DNA of 64,000 nt from Chrysomallon squamiferum (Eukaryota; Mollusca; Gastropoda; Neomphalida; Peltospiridae). The stretch's first letter is position 1, and every line of letters begins with the position of its first letter. Shown here piece by piece: positions 54,112 through 64,000 of this stretch. The translations under genes were made by a program, and so were the position numbers. The DNA is taken from NCBI GenBank assembly GCA_012295275.1, contig CM022674.1, positions 8,578,260 to 8,642,259 on the forward strand. Direction: 5' to 3'. The notes under the pieces were generated by a model that saw nothing but the letters and a program-made list of their open reading frames with translations, was not told the origin of the DNA and did no database searches.

Positions 54112-54735
54112 ATCTCACTTGTTCAGCATCTCACACATTATAATCATTTCTATCTCACATGTTATAATCATTTCTATCTCACTTGTTCTGCATCTCACAT
54201 GTTATAATCATTTCTATCTCACTTGTTCAGCATCTCACACATTATAATCATTTCTATCTCACTTGTTCAGCATCTCACACATTATAATCATTTCTATCTC
54301 ACTTGATCAGCATCTCACATGTTATAATCATTTCTATCTCACTTGTTCTGCATCTCACATGTTATAATCATTTCTATCTCACTTGTTCAGCATCTCACAC
54401 ATTATAATCATTTCTATCTCACTTGATCAGCATCTCACATGTTATAATCATTTCTATCTCACTTGTTCAGCATCTCCCATGTTATAATCATTTCTATCTC
54501 ACTTGTTCAGCATCTCACATGTTATAATCATTTCTATCTCACTTGTTCAGCATCTCCCATGTTATAATCATTTCTATCTCACTTGTTCAGCATCTCACAT
54601 GTTATAATCATTTCTATCTCACTTGATCAGCATCTCACATGTTATAATCATTTCTATCTCACTTGTTCAGCATCTCACATGTTATAATCATTTCTATCTC
54701 ACTTGTTCAGCATCTCCCATGTTATAATCATTTCT
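54112..54735 (-). repeat. 40-bp minisatellite, array B, inverted copy of array A
   Basis: The same 40-bp unit in reverse complement (CACTTGTTCAGCATCTCACA, then TGTTATAATCATTTCTATCT), about 15.6 copies. One unit near 54150 lacks about 20 bp. Array B lies about 640 bp from array A. Confidence 0.97.
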
Positions 54736-55524
54736 ACACAGTTTTATCTTATCTTTTACACAACCATAAATAATCTGTTTTAAATGATTATAACAATAAA
54801 AAAAAACATCTGAATTGTTTTAATTTAATTTTTATTTTTTTAATTTCAAGTACTAAAGAATTTTTTTTTTATTTATATATATATTTTTTTGTTTTTATTT
54901 ATTTATTTGTTTATTTTTGTTTTATTTAGTTTCATTTACCAGTGTTACCGATTCATTATTTTTCTTTTTAAATACGTCTATAAAACTGTTTTCATTTTAG
55001 TTTCTCTCTTTTTTTCATATAAATTTACAGAACTATTTTATTTTAATTACAAATACTATAAAACTGTTTATTTCTTAAACTGTTTTTCTTTTTAGTTATA
55101 ATTACTATAAAACTGATGTATCTTTTTATTTTTTAACACAAAAAACTTGAGAATTTTTTAAATTTTAATTGAATTTTATTTTTTTTTTAAATAAATTTAT
55201 TTGTTATTTTATTTTTTATTTTATTTTTTAAATTATAATTTATAAACTAGTTTTATTTTTGTTTTATTTCTGTGTAATTACAAGATTTTAACTTACTGTT
55301 TGTTTTTATTGTAATTTCATTTGTACTGATATGTTTTGTATTCTAACTGTGTGTGTGTGTTTACATATGTATGTATGTGTGTATATCTTCTAACAGAATA
55401 CAAAGCAGTGTTTTCACCGTCTGTTTTGATGTATTATTCAGATGTCAAGTCTAGACTGTGGGGTTCAGTAACCAATCTACTCAACTCACTGATTAGCCCT
55501 CCAGCCAGGTCTGACATCTCCAAG

Positions 55525-57020
55525 ACATCATTACTTTAGTTTTATCTCATAGTTTTTAAATATCACAACTGTATTAATTAGCAAACACATCATTACTTTA
55601 GTTTTATCTCATAGTTTTTAAATATCACAACTGTATTAATTAGCAAACACATAATTACTTTAGTTTTATCTCATAGTTTTTAAATATCACAACTGTATTA
55701 ATTAGCAAACACATCATTACTTTAGTTTTATCTCATAGTTTTTAAATATCACAACTGTATTAATTAGCAAACACATCATTACTTTAGTTTTATCTCATAG
55801 TTTTTAAATATCACAACTGTATTAATTAGCAAACACATCATTACTTTAGTTCTATCTCAGTTTTTAAATATCACAACTGTATTAATTAGCAAACACATCA
55901 TTACTTTAGTTCTATCTCACAGTTTTTAAATATCACAACTGTATTAATTAGCAAACACATCATTACTTTAGTTCTATCTCATAGTTTTTAAATATCACAA
56001 CTGTATTAATTAGCAAACACATAATTACTTTAGTTTTATCTCATAGTTTTTAAATATCACAACTGTATTAATTAGCAAACACATCATTACTTTAGTTCTA
56101 TCTCATAGTTTTTAAATATCACAACTGTATTAAGACAATTAACAAACACATAATTACTTTAGTTTTATCTCAGTTTTTAAATATCACAACTGTATTAATT
56201 AGCAAACACATAATTACTTTAGTTTTATCTCATAGTTTTTAAATATCACAACTGTATTAATTAGCAAACACATCATTACTTTAGTTTTATCTCATAGTTT
56301 TTAAATAGCATAACTGTATTAAGACAACTGACAAATATATCATTACTTTAGTTTTATCTCAGTTTTTAAATAGCATAACTGTATTAAGACAATTAACAAA
56401 CACATCATTACTTTAGTTTTATCTCAGTTTTTAAATATCACAACTGTATTAATTAGCAAACACATAATTACTTTAGTTTTATCTCATAGTTTTTAAATAT
56501 CACAACTGTATTAATTAGCAAACACATCATTACTTTAGTTTTATCTCAGTTTTTAAATATCACAACTGTATTAATTAGCAAACACATCATTACTTTAGTT
56601 TTATCTCAGTTTTTAAATATCATAACTGTATTAAGACAATTAACAAACACATCATTACTTTAGTTTTATCTCAGTTTTTAAATATCACAACTGTATTAAG
56701 ACAACTGACAAACACATCATTCCTTTAGTTTTATCTCAGTTTTTAAATATCACAACTGTATTAAGACAACTGACAAACACATCATTCCTTTAGTTTTATC
56801 TCAGTTTTTAAATATCATAACTGTATTAAGACAATTAACAAACACATCATTACTTTAGTTTTATCTCAGTTTTTAAATATCACAACTGTATTAAGACAAC
56901 TGACAAACATATCATTACTTTAGTCATCTCTCATAGTTTTTAAATATCACAACTGTATTAAGACAACTGACAAACATATCATTACTTTAGTCATCTCTCA
57001 TAGTTTTTAAATAACAACTG
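55525..57020. repeat. 62-bp minisatellite, ~24 copies
   Basis: Unit contains CATCATTACTTTAGTTTTAT and TTTTTAAATATCACAACTGT. Two variant classes exist: one with TTAATTAGCAAACAC, dominating the left half, and one with TTAAGACAA(T/C)TRACAAACAC, dominating the right half. Confidence 0.97.
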
Positions 57021-59039
57021 GCTTACAGATCATTATTTTAGTCACATTTCAGTTTTAACATTTCAAGAGCTTACTGAGGTGTAACACCACACATTTATCT
57101 TCTCTCCAAGTAACTGTCTAATATGTCAACACTAACATTACATGACCAGTCAGTCCAGCTTCTGGTTTACACAACCAAATCAAATGTATTTGATGAGGTT
57201 ACTTTATTCAGAAATATATTCATATATGGATCACACATATACTGACAAATTTACCCACACACAAACAGACAGTATACATACATCAGACACATCTACATCA
57301 AAGTTCTGTTTCATCTAACATATTTGACCTATGATATTTTGTTATTTTGACCAAGTGAATTTGTAACCTTTTAGCATTTCTTGCCAGCAACTACTGAAAA
57401 TTTGTCATAATTTTACAGACAGCCAATCTAATATCACATTCATTTCCAAACATACACACAGACACACCTACACACATATACACACACAGAAACCTACACA
57501 TAAACAAACACATATACATATACAAACACACATACAATGTGTGTATACTAAGATGCACATGCACATGTACACAACACATACACATGTACACAAAACACAC
57601 ACATACACAGACACCTACACACAAACACAGAGGTACACATGCAGACATGCACACATACAAACACACAAACACAAATGCACACACCCACACACACTACAGA
57701 CACTACAAACAAATGTATTTAGCAGGTGGTGACTTTATTTCAGCGAGTCACTGATAAACTCAGCAACAAGTTAACATCATCGTCGCCACGAGACAAAATC
57801 AGACATACTTGATTTCAGTACAATTACTACCGCAGCAACGTTCATCACAGGAAATGGCTGTAATGGGCATCCTGGGGCTGTCCTATCATCAGAAGATGGA
57901 ATCCCATGATGAACGTGGAAGTCAGAAATGCAGAATACTCAATGAAAACAGCAGTGTACACAATTAAACAACAGACACACACATTCAGTTAATTCAGACA
58001 ACATCTTTGATTAATATAAGCTTAATTGGCCAATTTCTGAAGGCTGACTTCTTCCAGAACAGTGATTAGAACAGTGGTCGCCTGGGGATGGGTCTAATCC
58101 ATGCAAATGACAGGCAGGATGAATGCATTTCCCAAGTGAAGACATTTATTTAAACAGTGAATGCTGACTGTGTTTGGGTTGACATAGTTACGACTGCAAT
58201 GAAATCACTAGAGAGTGCTGTATGTCTGAATGAAAGTCATGCTTTTCAGATTGCAATCTCATTCACTATTTTATAATATCATTTATATTTCCTTTCCTTC
58301 TTTTTTTTTAATTTTTAATTTAATTTTATTTTATTTTAAAACAAATACTGTTTTACTAAACTGGTTCTGTGTAGTCTTTTATCCTGTTGTTAGTGTATCA
58401 GTGTATAAAAACCTGCCTGACAGAAACCTGTATCGTGTAAACATAGTTTTATGTTTTTCATTAGTAAAAGACACAAGGTTTATATCTCTGGATGCAAAGG
58501 TAATATAATATTAATCTTCTTTACAGACTTTTGAAATAAATACCTTAATTAATTCTGGGGATGTTTCTTGTAACCCATGCAGTCTCACACAGCCAGACTG
58601 AAGTTTGCTAATTAGCGTATCTCATTTCTTTATGTTCACATTAAACACTGAATTACAGTATCAAGATTCTCAGGTCAGGTCTTGGAGAAAATGGTTTAAA
58701 ACAACACAGACACTTTCTGAAATAAAACACTGAACAAAAAAATCCCTATAATTCATTGCTCTTTTTTTGTTTTTAAATAAAAAATAGTCTGTAACACTGT
58801 GTTGTGTCTGTGTTGAGATTGACACAGTTTCAGTGCTCATTGTACATTAAACACATCATTACAGCTTCACTTCTCATTACATTACACACTTACATTTACA
58901 ACTTGCATTGTCCTTTAATTTTCATCCATAACATCTTATATCAGCTATTTGTATGTAATATATCATTCTCTAATGAATGCATCATTCACCAGTGTCATCA
59001 AGTTGTATATATATATATATATATATATATCATCCATGA

Positions 59040-59290
59040 ATATCATTGACTTATAGGTCACCACAAATACATTAAATCATCTACAATTAAATCATCCAAC
59101 AATATATCATCCATTAGTACATCATCCAGTATTAATCATTAAAAATAACATCCATTAATCAATCAGCACTAACATAATCATCTACTATTACATCATTCAT
59201 TAAAACATCATCCATCAATGTGTCATTCTTCGCTACATCAGGCATTTCAGGACATTCATGTATCAATCCATCATTAATCAATCTGCTAAT
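59040..59290. repeat. Degenerate ATCATCCATTAA-type repeat
   Basis: Short diverged units (ACATCATCCATTAA, AATCATCTAC) repeated about 12 times without a fixed period. Confidence 0.65.
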
Positions 59291-60799
59291 TGAACAAAAG
59301 TTGTTATTTCAAAAACATTTCATAATGTCGTCATGTTTATTAATTCAGAACAAAATATTTAAAAAATGAAGTACAAATATGCACAGCATTTTATCATGCA
59401 GCATAGGAAAATAACTTTCTCATTAATAAAACAACAGTGTTGTACCAAAAATAGGACGAGAGGAGTTAAAGTGAGAAAGTAATTTCCCTGGACATTCCTT
59501 GACAAACACTGATCATTCATAATTCATGCAGGAATGAGACGGAAACAATGTGAGGAAGAATGACTTGATGCAGGTGTGAATATTTTAAAATATTCACTGG
59601 AAAACATCTGTGTCATAAAATGTGAAAAATTCAAGAGATATGTATAGAAACATCTGAGTTAGATGTGCGTGTGAGTGTGTGTGCATGTGTGTGTGTAAAG
59701 TGTCTATGTTTATACATGTGAAAAACACTTGGATTATATTTGTCAAATCCACATATACACAACCAGTTGTTTTCCATGTAAATGTTTTTCATATATAACT
59801 CTGGTGTATTTCAACATATAACCATTGTTTTCAGTATATAACCCAGATGTTTTTTTTACACATACATTAATTAGCTAAATTAAAGAAGAAATTAGATTTC
59901 ACTTGTATTTTTACTTGTGAAATAAAACTAGATAGTTCACATTAGAGTAATACCTAATGTGTGTTATGTCTGGTATGTGTCTATATGTCCAAACAAGTAT
60001 ATTTGGTATGACTGTGTCTATGTATTCATGTATAATGGTGTATTATTATATGTTTGTGTGTCTGAGAGTATTGTGTATGCAGACTGTGACTTTTGATATA
60101 AGCAGTCTCCTGATATATCAATTCAGTTATTTATGACACTGAATAATTGTCTGTATTTAGAATTCATTATATATATCATTAATATGACATCTGTGGATTG
60201 TTATTTTGTTTTTGTTTAAATGTAACATATTTATGTCATTTATAATTTGTTATGTATTTATTTCACTGGGTTGCTGCAACTATATTGTATATTATCAAAT
60301 AGTCATCAAGTGCATGTCATCACACACACACACACATGCATAGATACCTGTTGGTTAATTTCATCTCGTTTTTTTCATTATAACTTTGGATTGTAAGACA
60401 AAAGAAATAGCTGGCTTATCCTGTATATATAAATATATTAATATAGAGTTATGTAGATATAGACAATTATTCAATATCATAAATAAATGAATTAATACAA
60501 CAACATACTGCTTATATCAAAGCATATGCTAGTAATGACATGCAATACAGTCAGAGACACACACACAACACATAACACATTTTACAGACAACTGCTGTAT
60601 CAAACAATCTGTAATTCAGTGTGTAATACATTTTACTATACAAAAACACATTCTGAAAATTGCTGTAAATTTGCTTTACTAGTAACATACATATTTTTAA
60701 TATAAATTATATCTTACTATCACCTGTCTATTTTAATGCTTGTTACAAAAAGTCATTGTTTATGTATATTTGTACTGGGTAAACATGAATGTTTGTTTT

Positions 60800-61300
60800 A
60801 CTGCTCTGCATGTAAAATATATCTAAATACTGCACTAGCAGTGAATTATCAATAATAACATAATATTAATTCTGTTATTGCATTCACTAAAATAAATCTA
60901 GAGACTGTATTAGAGGAGTGGTATATTAATAACAACATAATACGAAAACATAGTACTAGTACTCCCATTGTAAAATACATCTAGATATTACACTACCAGT
61001 ATGCTGTCTGTTAATAATATCCTAATATGGATTGTACACATTTAATCAGTGTAAAACATATCTAGGCATTTGCACTACTAGTGGAATTTGTATAATTGAT
61101 GATAACAAAATACTGATTGCATAATTAAATTCAGCTTGATTCATACCTTGGTTCTGCATTAGCAGTGGACTGTGTCTATTAATAATAACACTGACTGTAT
61201 TATTAAACTTAGTGTAAAATATATCAAGGTATTACACTAGTAGTGGATTGCCAGTTAATAATAAAATAATATTGATTATGTTAGTATAGCTTCAAGCTAC
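60800..61300. repeat. Diverged ~90-bp tandem repeat, 5-6 copies
   Basis: Each copy has a TGTAAAATATATCTAGATATT-like start, then CACTAGCAGTGGATT, then TTAATAATAACATAATATTGA-like sequence. The copies are old and have many differences. Confidence 0.7.
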
Positions 61301-62330
61301 CTGTAACAGGCATGGGAAAACTGGAACACAAATTTGATCATGTGGGAAATGAACATTTCCAGTAAAAACAATCAATCTGCAACATCATTCCAATCAGTAG
61401 CTGCAGTGAAGCAGAACACAGAGAACAACATTTTTTTTTTAAATCCTCACATTATTCCAACGCATCACATACACAATTCGTTTGTTTTTCAGATACTGTG
61501 AACATTTTACTCTACATGTGTAAACTAAATTTATTTCAGACTGACTGTATTTTAAATTTGATTTTTAAAAATTTGTTTTATATGTGTTTCCTGCACTATT
61601 TCTCATCGGTTTATTGCAGAACTTTTTATTGAGAACTTTTTAAATAATTAAACAATGTGAAAGCTTTCTGTGTTACACAAATACAGTCCTGAAAGAGTCT
61701 GAACCAATGAAATCTTTTTTTTTAGTCTAACAATGTAACTCAGGATATATTTGAAGTCTTCAGACTTGGAGATTTTTTTATAATTAATATTTTCAAGACA
61801 TAATTATAGCTAGATAGCTAGATAGAGAGATAGATATTATGGCAGTTATGGAGTTAACATTTTTCAACTCAATATTTTATATTTTAAACAATGGAGAGAG
61901 AGTAATGAAGGAAAAATTGTGAATAACACTATTTCTCTATTACATTTATTAACTATGTATCTGTATTTTTTCCAAAGAAGAAATCTGATAGTTCTCATTA
62001 CTATATATTAGTATCTGTTACAGGATTATTTAATTTCCCTAAGGCTTGAAACTTCAAATCTCTTCTTTAAAAATTGTCTTTATTATAACATGTTTATAGA
62101 TATATGAGCGCTTAATATCCAGTTTTTTGTTAAGAAATCATTAAATATTCATTCAGTTATTTGTTCATTCAGCAGTAGTGGTTGGAACAGGAATTAAATT
62201 ATTGGGTGTTATAAAGTTGACTGATTTTATTTCACTGCAAAAAAGGAGAGTATATAAAAATAAATATACTGCTGGTGACAAGGTTATCTGGATTCTTGCT
62301 AAGGTTACCACCAACAGAAAATCATTAATA

Positions 62331-62342
62331 TGTATGTATGTA

Positions 62343-62375
<33 letters not shown>

Positions 62376-62402
62376 ATGTGTGTGTGTGTGTGTGTGTATG
62401 TA
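62331..62402. repeat. (TATG)n/(TG)n compound microsatellite
   Basis: Alternating TATG and TG blocks. Confidence 0.94.
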
Positions 62403-64000
62403 AAGCTTAATAAGGTTTAATTATATAATTACAAATACAACACTGTAATTATACTGTAACAAGATATAACATTGTAATTATACTACACAAAGTAGAATAT
62501 AGTAATAATATAATAATATATTTTTCAACATGACAAGAATGTGATTTTTTGTGTTAATTATATATAATATTGAACAAGGTGTAACAATGTATTGTAAATA
62601 TTTTTGTACTCAGTTACCCAGCTTCACATAGTACTTCATTTTTACTGTGTAACATATTGTACTATCACATTGTCCATCAATAATGTGTATTAACTGATGT
62701 ATATCACACATTTCCATATTATAGATAATGTTATACAAAAACAATGTTTTTATATAAAAATATGAAAAATGTATATCTGAAAGGCTGATGTAGCAGTTTT
62801 AATTATTTTGCAAGTTTGAAATTATCATCTTCTTCATGATGATGATGAAGATGATGATTGTTATTGTTGATATTGGAGTTATGATTGCTAATATTATTAT
62901 TATTCTTATTATTCTTATTATTATTATTAAAAACATATAGTGATATAAATGAATGAAATGATGACTAAACGAATGAGAAAATAGATCCCTATATCTTGAT
63001 AGGCAAAATCCAAATTAATTTTCTATAAAGCAGTGACATTACAATACTACCAAACGCGAATTCTTTATCACTGGGTTTAACACATACATTATGTGTGAAT
63101 TATGTTAATTATTTAGAAAATCACTTGGTGTTTCAGTTAATCAGCTTCATTTCTTTAATGTCAATAGTTAGTGATTATTAGGTTGTTTATTTGGTAATAA
63201 TCTTATTAATTAGGTGCAAGGCTGACACAAACAGAAATGTCAACTTTTCATTTTAAAGCTACAATTTCACTAATAATAAAAAAGGTAATAATCATTTTTA
63301 AAAGTTGTAACTAAAGCAATTTTTTAAGTAGACAAACCCCCCCAGAAAAAATCCCAATAAAATAAAATAAAATAAAGTGAGAAAAAAGATTAAAATTTCA
63401 AAACATCATAAATTGATTCAAAAAATTATTATTTTATTGAAATTTCAGTTTGTTTTTTGTAGTTGATTTTTTGGTAGGAATATTTATTTATTTATATGTA
63501 TATTTTTTTGCATTGTTTTCTTTTTTAATGTTTTGATATAAATTACATAAAAATTAGTTTTGTGTTTAAATTACTTAAAATTTATCATGTGTATAAGCTT
63601 GTAATATTTGTTTTGTTAAACTGATTAATTTGATCTTTGATTTGTTAAATAAATGAAATCAAATTTTGTATTACCAATTTCATTATTTTAAATAAACTTT
63701 TTCTTTTTGGTAAAAGAAAAACAAGCTAAAGTGAATATGTCCTAATATATTATGTCTACTTCAAAATATATTTTTGAAAAATTCAGTTTTATAACAAAAC
63801 AAAAAAATTGTCACAATCAGTTAATCTGAAAACAGTTATTTTTTATAGTTCATTTCTTTCTTTTCTTTTTTCTTTCTTTTTTTCTTAAATTCATTTTCTC
63901 TGGTTAAGTTTTCAGGTTACACGGACTGCCACAGGCAATGTGATAACAAGTTCAGTCAGGGATTTTTCTGAAGATATCTTCTTGACATGTTCAATAAAAC

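Larger units (their letters stand above)
49436..64000 (-). other. Region upstream of anoctamin exon a (5' intron or 5' flank)
   Basis: No secure exon. Because exon a enters in phase 0 and about 80-100 N-terminal residues are unaccounted for, part of this 14.5 kb is probably the first intron or introns. CpG stays rare throughout, which suggests it is transcribed. It contains the paired 40-bp arrays, the 62-bp array, unique patches at 57745-58200 and 59450-59590, and a possible edge exon near 63920-63995. Confidence 0.5.

Noticed and set aside
52841-54735. CRISPR-like arrays
   Set aside because: The 40-bp units are contiguous without unique spacers, and the surrounding genome is eukaryotic.

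Overview
The window is animal nuclear DNA. It is AT-rich, dominated by introns, and loaded with microsatellites and minisatellites. No bacterial operon, rRNA or intact transposon ORF was found. Two conserved animal genes can be assembled exon by exon from splice sites, reading phase and protein family motifs. Both lie on the minus strand. Repeat style, intron style, and a Wnt4 plus an anoctamin-7-type gene fit a lophotrochozoan invertebrate, most likely a mollusc. The species assignment is an inference.

Left part (1 to about 22 kb): the 5' half of a Wnt4 gene. Exon 1 (signal peptide) is at 21434-21519, exon 2 at 10089-10330 and exon 3 at 5698-5975. The remaining exons, which would carry the lipidated serine and the cysteine-rich C-terminus, are not visible and should lie left of position 1. 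Introns and the upstream region hold many simple repeats, a CRE-like 21-bp array, a 120-bp near-perfect palindrome and several CpG-containing unique patches that may be regulatory.

Middle (about 22 to 29.4 kb): intergenic DNA between the Wnt4 5' end and the presumed 3' end of the next gene. It holds unique patches that are candidate enhancers.

Right part (about 29.4 to 64 kb): an anoctamin (TMEM16) gene that best resembles ANO7. Twenty exons are in phase from 49435 down to the stop codon at 33807-33809. They encode 837 residues with all ten predicted membrane segments and the five acidic calcium-site residues. The first exon or exons were not securely found. They may lie between 49.5 and 64 kb or beyond the right edge. 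CpG is much rarer from about 29.4 kb to the right end than in the Wnt4 half, which looks like the footprint of germline gene-body methylation.

The most unusual structure is inside the anoctamin gene. At four exons a minisatellite has grown out of the 3' splice site. The clearest case is seven perfect 38-bp copies of the acceptor plus the first exon bases, in the exon just after the TM7 calcium-binding glutamates. Upstream of the gene, two arrays of one 40-bp unit, each about 625 bp, face each other as a huge inverted repeat.
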